Shown here: positions 33,902 to 41,895 of the stretch, in pieces
Position numbering within the stretch: the stretch's first letter is position 1
Layout: each line of letters opens with the position of its first letter
Origin: Luteimicrobium subarcticum
GTDB lineage: Bacteria > Actinomycetota > Actinomycetes > Actinomycetales > Cellulomonadaceae
Length of the DNA stretch: 64,000 bases
NCBI RefSeq assembly: GCF_002798015.1
Contig: NZ_PGTZ01000013.1
Span: 1 to 64,000 of the forward strand
Direction of reading: 5' to 3'
The notes under the pieces: model-generated
The model's input: only the letters and a program-made list of their open reading frames with translations
What the model was told of the DNA's origin: nothing
Databases searched by the model: none
Made by a program: the position numbers and the translations under genes

Positions 33902-33953
33902 ACGACGGAGCCGCCCCCGCCCGTGCGGTCACGGGTGGGGGCGGCTCCGTCGT
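33902..33953. terminator. Strong bidirectional terminator
   Basis: A 24-bp stem with a single G-U pair (33902-33925 with 33930-33953) and a CGGT loop lies between genes ending at 33899 and 33975. Confidence 0.85.
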
Positions 33954-33974
33954 GTCTGGGAGGGTCGCGGGAGG

Positions 33975-36071
33975 TCAGTCGCCGTGCGGCGGGGTGACCC
34001 AGGTGGACGGTGCGGCCGGCGTGACGACGGGCGGTGCGTCGTTGCAGGTCAGGGCGTTCGGCGTGTACCGGTGGAGCCAGTTCGTGCCGGTGTTCCACGG
34101 GTTGTTGTCGACGCCGTCGTTGCTGCCGAGGTCGGTGAGCGTGAACTCCGACCCGGTGGGCGCCCAGTTGAACGCGCCGCAGTTGTTCACGGCGGCCCAG
34201 CCGACGCCCCGGACGTCGACGTTCTCGAAGGACGCCCCGCCCGCCGTGCGGGCGCTGATCACGGAGGTGCCGGCGCCGTCCACGCGGACGTCCTTGTAGG
34301 CGACGTGCGGGATCGAGTACTGGTCCTTCACGCCGTACTCGGTGACCTCCATGAGGGCGTTGTACGTCGAGTCGAGGAACGTGTCGCCCGTGACCTGGAC
34401 GTCGGCGTCGATCGACCGGTCGAGCGCGTACATCCACAGGGCGCCGAGGCCGATCTTCCAGTTGAGGTCGAGGCCGCCGGCCCGGACCGTGGTGTTGTCG
34501 GTCAGCTTCGCGTAGCCGGCGAACGGCTGGGCGCCGAAGCGCGCGCCGAGGTGCAGGGCGGACCCCTCGCGGATCGGGTCGGCCACCAGGTTCGACGACA
34601 CGGTGTTGTCCTCGCCGCCGTACAGCGCGATGCCGTTGGCCAGGACGGGCGTCTGGACCGTGTTGTGGTCGACGACGTCGCGGGCGTCCTCCGTGGCCTC
34701 GGACCACAGCGCGATCGCGTCGTCCCCGGTGTTGCGGAACGAGTTGTTGCGGATCGCCGAGTCGGTCACGCCGCCGTGGAAGTTGATGCCGTCGGCGATC
34801 TGGTCGGCGACGACGTTGTTCGTCACCGACAGGTTCGTCATCGGACCGTCGAACCACAGGCCCACCTTGGTGTGGTGGATGTAGAGCCCGTCGATCGTCG
34901 AGTCGCTCAGCGCGCCGCCGATCCCGTTGACCTGGTCGGTGTCGACGCGGTCGCGGACGTCGCCCTCGATCGCGAAGCCCGACAGGTGCACGTTCTTCGA
35001 GCCGCCGTCGGCCGCGTCCTTGCCGTAGAAGCCGACGCCGGTGTGCACGGAGCCGTCGGCGGAGGGCTCGTCGAGCGTGACCTGCTTGCCCTTGACGATC
35101 GTGTACCAGCTCCCGGCACCCTCGATGGTCACGCCGTCGACGACGATGTGGCGGTTCACCTGGTAGATGCCCGGCGGCAGGTACACGGGCAGGCGGTGCG
35201 CCTTCGCGAACGCGATGGCCTTCTCGATCGCGGGCGCGGCGTCGCGGCGGCCCGTCGGGTCGGCGCCGAACAGCAGGACGTTCGCGGCGACGAGCCGCAC
35301 CTTCGGCGGCGCGACGACCTGGGAGTCGAGCAGGTCGATCGTCGTGGTGGACGCGGTGGAGCCCGCCGGGGCGGTCAGCCGGACGACGGTCCCTGCGGGC
35401 AGGGTGCGCCCGAGCAGGAGGCGCTGCTCGTCGTAGAAGTGGTTGGGGCGGAAGGGCGCCGCGAACGTCGTCGTGGTGCCGGGCGCGCAGCCGCACTCCG
35501 TCGTCCACCAGTCGGGCTGGATCGACGTCGTGAGGGTGGGGTCGTTGGTGAACGGGTACGCGTTGTAGAGCCACGCGTACTGCGACGTGAGCGTCATGGT
35601 GCGGTTGACGAGCGTCTGCTTGCCGCTCGTCGCGGTGACCGCGAGGGGAGCGGTCATGCCGCCGCCCTGCGGGGAGTCCGGGATCGAGTAGCGGACCGTG
35701 ATCGCGTTCGCTGCCTGCGGCAGCGTGAAGTCGACGTGCTGCCCGGCCCGGAGGCTGACGGCCGAGCGGCCCGACGCCTCGGCGGCGAGCGTGTACGCGT
35801 CACGGCTCTTCGCGAGCACGGTCCCGTCGGTGGTGGCGTTCTCGGCCTCCTGCTCCTGGACGCCGAGGTCGGCACCGCGTCCGGCCACGAGCGCCGGGTC
35901 GAGGGACGCGCGGGTGACGGGGGTGGGGGCCGGGGCGGTGGAGTGAGCGAGCGCGGTGCCGCCGCTCGCGAGCACGCCCGCGGCGGTCACGAGCGCGGTG
36001 GTGGAGGCGAGAGCGGTCCTGCTCCAGCGTGCCCGGGTGGGCGCGGGGGACCGCCTGTGGCTGGGTGTCAT
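33975..36071 (-). CDS. Secreted parallel beta-helix glycanase, GH87-like (mycodextranase / alpha-1,3-glucanase type)
   Basis: The 698-residue protein has a signal peptide (about residues 1-38), a CBM35/6-like domain (about 60-270, with QEQEAENATTDG and VSLRAGQHVDFTLP), then a right-handed beta-helix. The helix has VRLVAANVLLFGADPTGRRD, LPPGIYQVNRHIVV, ADGINFHGG and the acidic motif NTGDDAIALWSE (about residue 440), which fits the GH87 Asp-Asp active site. Likely substrates are fungal alpha-glucans. The ATG at 36071 follows GGACGGG. GH55 or a generic beta-helix enzyme is the alternative. A chitinase lies divergently upstream, which supports attack on fungal walls. Confidence 0.65.
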   Translation of the reverse strand: MTPSHRRSPAPTRARWSRTALASTTALVTAAGVLASGGTALAHSTAPAPTPVTRASLDPALVAGRGADLGVQEQEAENATTDGTVLAKSRDAYTLAAEASGRSAVSLRAGQHVDFTLPQAANAITVRYSIPDSPQGGGMTAPLAVTATSGKQTLVNRTMTLTSQYAWLYNAYPFTNDPTLTTSIQPDWWTTECGCAPGTTTTFAAPFRPNHFYDEQRLLLGRTLPAGTVVRLTAPAGSTASTTTIDLLDSQVVAPPKVRLVAANVLLFGADPTGRRDAAPAIEKAIAFAKAHRLPVYLPPGIYQVNRHIVVDGVTIEGAGSWYTIVKGKQVTLDEPSADGSVHTGVGFYGKDAADGGSKNVHLSGFAIEGDVRDRVDTDQVNGIGGALSDSTIDGLYIHHTKVGLWFDGPMTNLSVTNNVVADQIADGINFHGGVTDSAIRNNSFRNTGDDAIALWSEATEDARDVVDHNTVQTPVLANGIALYGGEDNTVSSNLVADPIREGSALHLGARFGAQPFAGYAKLTDNTTVRAGGLDLNWKIGLGALWMYALDRSIDADVQVTGDTFLDSTYNALMEVTEYGVKDQYSIPHVAYKDVRVDGAGTSVISARTAGGASFENVDVRGVGWAAVNNCGAFNWAPTGSEFTLTDLGSNDGVDNNPWNTGTNWLHRYTPNALTCNDAPPVVTPAAPSTWVTPPHGD

Positions 36072-36136
36072 CGTTGACCCGTCCTGTCGTAGCCGGTGCC
36101 CGCGTCGCGCCGGTGCGGCGCGGGTCGTCACTCGCG

Positions 36137-36192
36137 ACTCTAGGACCGGACACAGCGAATCAACAATGATCGAGATCGAATCTCCATTGATT
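36137..36192 (-). promoter_or_regulatory. GH87-side promoter with overlapping palindrome
   Basis: On the minus strand TTGTTG (36161-36166) and TAGAGT (36137-36142) are 18 bases apart. A nested palindrome covers the -35 box and upstream: outer arms AATCAA/TTGATT (36158-36163 and 36187-36192) and an inner GAGAT-CGA-ATCTC (36172-36184). Confidence 0.55.
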
Positions 36193-36202
36193 TGTCGAGA
36201 AG

Positions 36203-36227
36203 TTGCGTGACCTTGCGTCACATTGCG
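36203..36227 (+). repeat. Three TTGCG direct repeats at exact 10-bp spacing
   Basis: TTGCG starts at 36203, 36213 and 36223; the first two read TTGCGT and the third TTGCGG. The spacing of one helical turn places all three on the same DNA face, about 230 bases before the chitinase start. They may be activator sites. Confidence 0.45.
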
Positions 36228-36451
36228 GTACCTACGCCTTTCCCGCAAGCAAGCGTGGGTAGATACGTGTAGCCCACAGACTTCCGCGCGAGTCCTTGAA
36301 CTCTCCCCGAAACCGGACGAAACATGACGTCAGCGGTCCGCAAGGCAGCGGGCCGTGACGGGACGCCGACCGGTCCGCTGGTTCGACCTCGCGCGTCGCC
36401 CCGTCCTGCTGCCCGGTCGCCCCCGCGACCGGGCCGGAGCAAGGAGTCACG

Positions 36452-37753
36452 ATGAAGCTCAGGCTCGATGCGCGCCTCGGCGCGGTCGCCGCAGCCGGCG
36501 CCCTGGCGCTGACCGGCGGCCTCGCGACCGCGGTCGCCGCGCACGCCGCCACGACCACGGCCTGCGCCGCGGCGTGGAGCGCCTCCACGGTCTACACCGG
36601 CGGCCAGGCCGCCAGCGAGAACGGCGTCAACTACAAGGCCAACTGGTGGACCCAGGGCGACGACCCTGCGACCCAGAGCGGTGCCTCCGGCAGCGGCAAG
36701 CCCTGGACGTCGCAGGGCGCGTGCACCGGCGGGACCGGCACGCCGACGGCCACGCCCACGAAGACGGCCACGCCGACGGCCACCCCCACGAAGACGAGCA
36801 CGCCGACGGCGACCAGCACGCCGACGAGCACCCCCACGAGCACCGGCGGCACGGGTGTCGGGTCGGGCTTCGTGTTCAGCCCGTACAAGGACATCACCGT
36901 CTCGATGGACTGGAACACGAACACCCTGCGCACCAACGCCGGCGGCTCGATGCAGCCGCTCGTCGGGACGAACAGCTTCTTCTCGAACGTCGCCCCGAAG
37001 ATGGGCTCGATCACGCTCGCGTTCGCGACCGGGACGTGCACCAACGAGGGCTGGGCGGGGGTCAACGCGCAGAGCTTCATCGACGCGAACATCGGCAACC
37101 TCGACAAGGCCGGCCTGAACTACATCGTGTCGACCGGCGGTGCCGCCGGGTCGTTCACGTGCGGGTCCGGCGCCGACCTGCAGAAGTTCATCGCCCGCTA
37201 CGCCACCCCGCACATGATCGGGCTCGACTTCGACATCGAGAACGGCATGTCGGCGAGCGACATCACCAACCTGGTCAACGCGGCCGCGTCGGCCTCGACG
37301 GCGTACCCGAAGCTGCGGTTCTCCTTCACGCTCGCGACCTGGGCCGCGTCGGACGGCAGCTACGCCGGCCTCAACTCGCTCGGCACGTCCGTCGTCAACG
37401 CCATCAAGGCGTCGAACCTGTCGAACTACACGATCGACCTCATGACGATGGACTACGGGGGCCCGTCCGCCGCGGTGTGCGTCATGTCGGGCGGCCAGTG
37501 CGACATGGGCGCCTCGGCGGTCCAGGCGGCGAAGAACCTGCAGCACACGTTCGGCATCCCCTACAGCAAGATCGAGCTCTGCCCGATGAACGGCCCGAAC
37601 GACGTCGCCGGTGAGAACTTCTCGCTCGCCGACGCCGACACCGTGTCGTCGTTCGCCAAGGCGAACGGTCTCGCCGGGGTGCGCTTCTGGTCGCTCGACC
37701 GCGACTCCGGTGCCTCGTACACCAAGCGTTTCATCGCGGACCTCGGTCTCTGA
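36452..37753 (+). CDS. Secreted GH18 chitinase with CBM5/12
   Basis: The 433-residue protein has a signal peptide (about residues 1-32), a CBM5/12 chitin-binding domain (about 38-92: AWSASTVYTGGQAASENGVNYKANWWTQGDDP in pieces), a Thr/Pro linker (about 96-132), and a GH18 barrel. The DxxDxDxE-type motif is visible as GLDFDIENG with Asp259, Asp261 and Glu263; Glu263 is the proton donor. Chitin is the expected substrate. The start follows GCAAGGAG. The protein resembles actinobacterial enzymes that act on crystalline chitin. Confidence 0.85.
   Translation: MKLRLDARLGAVAAAGALALTGGLATAVAAHAATTTACAAAWSASTVYTGGQAASENGVNYKANWWTQGDDPATQSGASGSGKPWTSQGACTGGTGTPTATPTKTATPTATPTKTSTPTATSTPTSTPTSTGGTGVGSGFVFSPYKDITVSMDWNTNTLRTNAGGSMQPLVGTNSFFSNVAPKMGSITLAFATGTCTNEGWAGVNAQSFIDANIGNLDKAGLNYIVSTGGAAGSFTCGSGADLQKFIARYATPHMIGLDFDIENGMSASDITNLVNAAASASTAYPKLRFSFTLATWAASDGSYAGLNSLGTSVVNAIKASNLSNYTIDLMTMDYGGPSAAVCVMSGGQCDMGASAVQAAKNLQHTFGIPYSKIELCPMNGPNDVAGENFSLADADTVSSFAKANGLAGVRFWSLDRDSGASYTKRFIADLGL
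36739..36845 (+). repeat. 30-bp tandem repeats encoding the chitinase linker
   Basis: About 3.5 imperfect copies start at 36739, 36769, 36799 and 36829, each beginning CACGCCGACGGC or a variant. They encode TPTATPTKT-type residues. Copy number is likely to vary between strains by slippage. Confidence 0.7.
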
Positions 37754-37777
37754 GCCGGGGCACCGCACCAGCAGCAC

Positions 37778-37809
37778 CGACGGGCCGTCCCTCCGGGGGC
37801 GGCCCGTCG
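37778..37809. terminator. Bidirectional terminator
   Basis: A perfect 10-bp stem (37778-37787 with 37800-37809), extendable inward by three C-G pairs, separates convergent genes ending at 37753 and 37839. Confidence 0.7.
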
Positions 37810-37838
37810 CTGCGCCAGAGGGCGGGGCCGTACGCCGC

Positions 37839-38675
37839 TCACGTCAGGTGGTCGAAGTCGCCGCGCACCCAGGCGGCGTGCCGCTCTGCCGACCGGCGGA
37901 CGACGGCCGCCGCGTCCGCCGTGACCACGCCCTCGAAGTTGTTGTAGAGCCGGTCGAACGCGAACCGTCCGACGTGCGCGGCGACGCGCAGCGTCACCGC
38001 GGCCGACAGCGGGATCCGGTTCGGGTACGACCGCATGAAGCTCACCGACGTGCGGTCCGGGTTCGCCATGATCGTGTCTCCCGCGAGGAGCACGCCGCGA
38101 CCGTCCGCGCCCTCGGCCCAGTGCGCGACGGCACTGCCAGGGAAGTGGCCGCCGGGCTGGGTGAGCGTCACGCCGGGCAGCACCTCGAGGTCGCCCGACC
38201 ACGGCCGCACCGCGTCGTCCGGGCGGGCGACCCAGCCCAGGTCGGGCTCCGCGACGAGCACCGGCACCCCGCCGAGCCGGCGGCTCCACTCCACCTGCAC
38301 GCCGAACATGTGCGGGTGGCTGGCCGCGATCGCGACGACCTCGCCGAGCGCGCGCACCGCGGCCACCGCGTCGTCGTCGACGTAGCCGAGGGGGTCCCAC
38401 AGGAGCAGGCCGGCGGGGGTCCGGACGACCTTCGCGCGCTGCCCGATGCCGACGGCGTGGCCGCCCGACGGGTCGTGCACCTCCAGGCCGAACAGGTCGG
38501 GCTCGAGCTCGTCGACCCCGACACGGGCCCCGGCGGCGGCGAGCTCGTCGAGAGTGGTCCAGCGTTGGCCGCCCTCCGGCACCCACTGGCGCTCGTCGGC
38601 GCAGACCGCGCACACGTCGGGGCGCTCGGCGTGCTCCACGCCGCACGTCGCACAGATCCAGAAGTCGTCCGTCAT
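37839..38675 (-). CDS. MBL-fold protein with N-terminal zinc ribbon
   Basis: The 278-residue protein begins with a rubredoxin-like or zinc-ribbon segment (CATCGVEH and CAVCADE, four Cys at about residues 8-28), then a metallo-beta-lactamase-like domain. In place of the canonical HxHxDH motif it shows IAASHPHMFG (about 131), then QPGGHFPGSAVAHW and LLAGDTIM (about 205), so some metal ligands are atypical. The substrate is unknown. The start MTDDFW follows GAGAGGAC and gives an intact first Cys pair. Confidence 0.75.
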   Translation of the reverse strand: MTDDFWICATCGVEHAERPDVCAVCADERQWVPEGGQRWTTLDELAAAGARVGVDELEPDLFGLEVHDPSGGHAVGIGQRAKVVRTPAGLLLWDPLGYVDDDAVAAVRALGEVVAIAASHPHMFGVQVEWSRRLGGVPVLVAEPDLGWVARPDDAVRPWSGDLEVLPGVTLTQPGGHFPGSAVAHWAEGADGRGVLLAGDTIMANPDRTSVSFMRSYPNRIPLSAAVTLRVAAHVGRFAFDRLYNNFEGVVTADAAAVVRRSAERHAAWVRGDFDHLT

Positions 38676-38811
38676 GTCGTGTCCTCTCGCGTCCTGGGTG
38701 CGCGTCCCAGCCTGCCACCCTCGCCGACACCGGCCCAGTCGTCCCGGGCGTCTCCCGGGCGTTCCACGGCTACAGTGCGAGAGCCCTGCCCTGCGACCTC
38801 GGAGGAGAGCC

Positions 38812-39816
38812 GTGCCGCTCGTCGACAACGCCCTGTACGTCCAGGGGCGCCGCATCGAGGACCCTGCCTCGCTCGACGTGACGTTCGACCGGATGCGCGC
38901 CGACGGCGCCATGGCGTGGCTCGGGTTCTACCAGCCGACCGTCCAGGAGATCGACGAGGTCGCCGCGGAGCTCGGCCTGCACCCGCTCGCCGTCGAGGAC
39001 GTCCTCACCGGCCACCAGCGGTCCAAGCTCGAGCGGTACGGCGACTCCCTGTTCCTCGTGCTGCGCCCGGCCCGGTACCTCGACGACGTCGAGGAGGTGG
39101 AGGTCGGCGAGCTCGCCGTGTTCGTGGGCACCGACTTCGTCGTGACCGTGCGCCGCTCGCAGACGCCGCGGCTCGACGAGGTCCGGCGCGGCCTCGAGGC
39201 CGACCCCGACCGGCTCGCGGCGGGGCCGTCCGCGGTGCTGCACGCCCTGCTCGACCAGGTCGTCGACGAGTACGCCCCCGTGCTCGACGGCCTGGAGAAC
39301 GACGTCGACGAGATCGAGGACCACCTCTTCGGCGGCGAAGGAGGCGACGACGCGCTCGCCCGCCGCATCTACTTCCTGTCGCGCGAGGTCATGTCGCTGC
39401 AGCGGGCCATGGCGCCGCTCGTCGGGATCCTGCGGCAGCTCGAGATCCGGTGGCGGGGGCACGACGAGGACCTCGAGCTCCAGCGCGCGCTGCGCGACGT
39501 CGCCGACCACGTGGCGGCGGGCGTCGAACGCGTCGACGGCCTGCGCTCCGTGCTCGCGAACGCGCTCGACGTCCACACGTCGCTCGTCGGGAACCGGCAG
39601 AACGAGACGGCTCTGCGGCAGAACGAGCAGATGAAGCAGGCGTCCGGCTGGGCGGCCATCCTCTTCACGCCGTCGCTGGTCGCGGGGATCTACGGCATGA
39701 ACTTCTCGCGCATGCCCGAGCTGGACTGGTACTGGGGCTACCCGTTCGCGATCCTGCTGATGCTCGTCACGGCGGGCGGCCTCTACACGGTGTTCAAGCT
39801 GAAGGACTGGCTCTGA
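38812..39816 (+). CDS. corA: CorA-type magnesium/divalent cation transporter
   Basis: The 334-residue protein has the CorA layout: an alpha/beta cytoplasmic domain, long helices (about residues 150-270), and two C-terminal membrane helices. The signature YGMNF (Tyr294, Gly295, Met296, Asn297) ends the first of them. CorA pentamers import Mg2+ or Co2+/Ni2+. The GTG start follows GGAGGAG. TACAGT (38771-38776) is a possible -10 box. The gene converges on a TetR gene with a 16-base gap. Confidence 0.9.
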   Translation: MPLVDNALYVQGRRIEDPASLDVTFDRMRADGAMAWLGFYQPTVQEIDEVAAELGLHPLAVEDVLTGHQRSKLERYGDSLFLVLRPARYLDDVEEVEVGELAVFVGTDFVVTVRRSQTPRLDEVRRGLEADPDRLAAGPSAVLHALLDQVVDEYAPVLDGLENDVDEIEDHLFGGEGGDDALARRIYFLSREVMSLQRAMAPLVGILRQLEIRWRGHDEDLELQRALRDVADHVAAGVERVDGLRSVLANALDVHTSLVGNRQNETALRQNEQMKQASGWAAILFTPSLVAGIYGMNFSRMPELDWYWGYPFAILLMLVTAGGLYTVFKLKDWL

Positions 39817-39832
39817 GGTCCGTCGTCGCCGG

Positions 39833-40432
39833 TCAGGCGGACGAGGCGCCGCCCGCACGGGCCGGTGGCACCATGGCGTCGACGAGCGCGGCGCCGCTGC
39901 GCCGGGAGAGCTCCGTGGCCGCAGGGTTGCCGTCGAGGCGGTACGACAGGTTCGCACCGTCGTAGATCACGACGAGCTGTCGGGCGAGCTCGTCGGGGTC
40001 CGTGGCCCCGGCCTCGCGGGCGAGCCCGGTGAGGTAGGTGCGGAGCCAGTCGCGGTGCGCGCGGGTGCGCTCGTCCGCCGCGTCGCCCGCGTCCGACTCG
40101 GCGCTCGCGTTGACGAACGCGCACCCCCGGAAGGTCGGCTGGGCGAAGAGCTCGGCCTGGGCGTCGTAGAGGGCGAGCAGGCGCGCGCGGGGCGCCGTCT
40201 GCCGGGCCACCGCGGCTTCGATGCGCGCCCTGCTCCGGTCGTGCCGCAGGTCGAGGTAGGCCCCGACAAGGGCGTCCTTGCTGCCGAACGTCGTGTAGAG
40301 CGAGGCCTTGGCGACTCCCGCGCGCTCGATGATCCGGTCGATGCCGACGACGTGGATCCCTTCGGCGTAGAAGAGCTCGTCCGCGGCGGCGAGGAGACGC
40401 TCACGGGCCGACGGCTGGGTCGCGGTGGCCAT
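39833..40432 (-). CDS. TetR family repressor of the divergent MFS transporter
   Basis: The 199-residue protein has a TetR helix-turn-helix (about residues 10-55: ARERLLAAADELFYAEGIHVVGIDRIIERAGVAKASLYTTFGSKDALV in pieces) and an all-helical ligand domain. TAATGT (40439-40444 on the minus strand) lies 6 bases before the ATG and no ribosome site is seen, so it is probably leaderless. Two palindromes next to its promoter are also in the MFS promoter, so it should repress both genes. The ligand is probably a transported drug-like compound. Confidence 0.85.
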   Translation of the reverse strand: MATATQPSARERLLAAADELFYAEGIHVVGIDRIIERAGVAKASLYTTFGSKDALVGAYLDLRHDRSRARIEAAVARQTAPRARLLALYDAQAELFAQPTFRGCAFVNASAESDAGDAADERTRAHRDWLRTYLTGLAREAGATDPDELARQLVVIYDGANLSYRLDGNPAATELSRRSGAALVDAMVPPARAGGASSA

Positions 40433-40435
40433 GTG

Positions 40436-40489
40436 TTGACATTAACAGACAGGTCTGTCTAGTGTCGACAGCATCAGACAGACCTGTCT
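40436..40489 (+). promoter_or_regulatory. MFS promoter with two TetR operators
   Basis: TTGACA (40436-40441) and TAGTGT (40460-40465) are 18 bases apart. Operator 1 is AGACAGGTCTGTCT (40447-40460), filling the spacer. Operator 2 is AGACAGACCTGTCT (40476-40489), 29 bases downstream. Each has perfect AGACAG/CTGTCT arms and each is the exact reverse complement of the other. Confidence 0.8.
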
Positions 40490-40541
40490 ACTCAGGCTGT
40501 GTGGACCGTCCCCGCCAGGGGGCTGCTCCCGAGGAGGAACC

Positions 40542-41876
40542 GTGACCACCACGCTCCGCGCCCCTGCCGACCCGGTCGCCGCCGCCAACCCCGCCCACGG
40601 CAGGCCGACCCGTCGCACCCTGCCCCCGGCGCTCGCGTTCGGCCTCGTCGTGTCGCTCGGTGTGGTGTTCCTCGCGTCCGCCAGCGCGCCCACCCCGCTC
40701 TACGCGACCTATCAGGCCGAGTGGGGCTTCACCCCCCTGACCACCACCGTCGTCTTCGGCGTCTACGCCCTGGCTGTCCTCGCCGCGCTCCTCGTCGCCG
40801 GGCGCCTCTCGGACCACGTCGGCCGACGACCCGTCCTCGTGGCCGCCGCACTCGCGCAGCTCGCCGCGATGGTCGTGTTCACGACGGCCCAGGGTGTCGA
40901 CGCCCTGCTCGTGGCCCGGGTCGTCCAGGGCCTCGCGACCGGAGCGGCGGCCGCCGCGGTCGGGGCAGCCCTCCTCGACCTGTCGAGCACGCGCGGGGCC
41001 TTCGCGAACGCTGTCGCGACACCCGTGGGGACCGCGACCGGGGCCATCGGCTCGGGCCTCCTGGTCCAGTTCCTGCCGCAACCCACCCACCTCGTCTACG
41101 ACGTCCTCGGCGTGCTCCTCGCCCTGCAGACCGTCGGGCTGCTGCTGATGGCAGAGACGCTGGCGAGCACCCGACCCGGTGCCGTCGCCTCGCTCCGGCC
41201 GCGGCTCGGCGCTCCTCGCGCAGCGCGACGCGTGCTCGTCGGCATCGTGCCGGCGCTCCTCGCCGCCTGGTCGCTCGCCGGGCTCTACGGGGCCCTCGGT
41301 CCGGCGCTCGTGCACGAGCTCTCGGGCTCGACGAGCACCGCCGCCGGGGGTGCGTCCCTGTTCGCGCTCGCCGGCAGCGCCGCCGTCGCCGTCTGGCTCC
41401 TGCGCGACCTCGCGCCGCGCACCGTGCTCCTCGTCGCGATGCCTGCCCTGGTGGTCGGGGTCGGGCTCAGCCTCGTCGCGGTCGCGACGTCGTCGCTGCC
41501 GCTCTTCTTCGCGGGCACGGTCGTGGCGGGGATCGGTTTCGGATCGAGCTTTCAGGGCTCGATCCGGCTGGTCGTCCCGCTCGCGCAGGCCCACGAGCGG
41601 GCCGGGCTCCTGGCCGTGCTCTATGTGGTCGCCTACGTCGGGATGGGTGTCCCGGCGATCGTCGCGGGAGTGCTCGTCGTGCACGGCGGCGGGCTCGTCG
41701 ACACCGCCTACCAGTACGGCGCGGCCGCGATCGTCCTCGCCGTCGTGGCTGCGGGCGCCCTCGCGCTCGACGGACGGGCGGCGCGCCGGACCGCGCGCGC
41801 GGAAGCGACCGCCGCGCAAGACGGGGACCCGGCCGGTGCCCTGCGCTGCCCGGTCCCGTGCGGCGCGGAGGCCTGA
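40542..41876 (+). CDS. MFS transporter (drug efflux type)
   Basis: The 444-residue protein has about 12 membrane helices. The MFS loop 2-3 motif reads GRLSDHVGRRPVLV (about residues 86-99). Helix 5 carries a GxxxGxxxGP-like stretch (VGTATGAIGSGLLV). It probably exports a small hydrophobic compound and is induced when its TetR neighbour binds that compound. The GTG start follows GAGGAGGA. The C-terminal tail after the last helix is short and charged. A GH13 gene follows 20 bases later but appears unrelated in function. Confidence 0.85.
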   Translation: MTTTLRAPADPVAAANPAHGRPTRRTLPPALAFGLVVSLGVVFLASASAPTPLYATYQAEWGFTPLTTTVVFGVYALAVLAALLVAGRLSDHVGRRPVLVAAALAQLAAMVVFTTAQGVDALLVARVVQGLATGAAAAAVGAALLDLSSTRGAFANAVATPVGTATGAIGSGLLVQFLPQPTHLVYDVLGVLLALQTVGLLLMAETLASTRPGAVASLRPRLGAPRAARRVLVGIVPALLAAWSLAGLYGALGPALVHELSGSTSTAAGGASLFALAGSAAVAVWLLRDLAPRTVLLVAMPALVVGVGLSLVAVATSSLPLFFAGTVVAGIGFGSSFQGSIRLVVPLAQAHERAGLLAVLYVVAYVGMGVPAIVAGVLVVHGGGLVDTAYQYGAAAIVLAVVAAGALALDGRAARRTARAEATAAQDGDPAGALRCPVPCGAEA

Positions 41877-41895
41877 GGTCCGGTGGAATGGGGGC

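Larger units (their letters stand above)
36072..36451. other. 380-base intergenic region between the GH87-like and chitinase genes
   Basis: No gene was seen here. It holds the GH87-side promoter and an AT-rich palindrome (36158-36192), three phased TTGCG repeats (36203-36227), a weak hairpin GTGGG/CCCAC (36255-36277), and the chitinase leader. The segment 36150-36300 is clearly less GC-rich than the flanking genes. Confidence 0.6.

Noticed and set aside
36739-36845. The 30-bp repeats as a CRISPR array
   Set aside because: The units are contiguous without spacers, lie inside a coding frame and encode a Thr/Pro linker.
37839-38675. Calling the MBL-fold protein a beta-lactamase
   Set aside because: The canonical HxHxDH motif is not intact, an N-terminal zinc ribbon is present, and the wider fold covers many unrelated activities.
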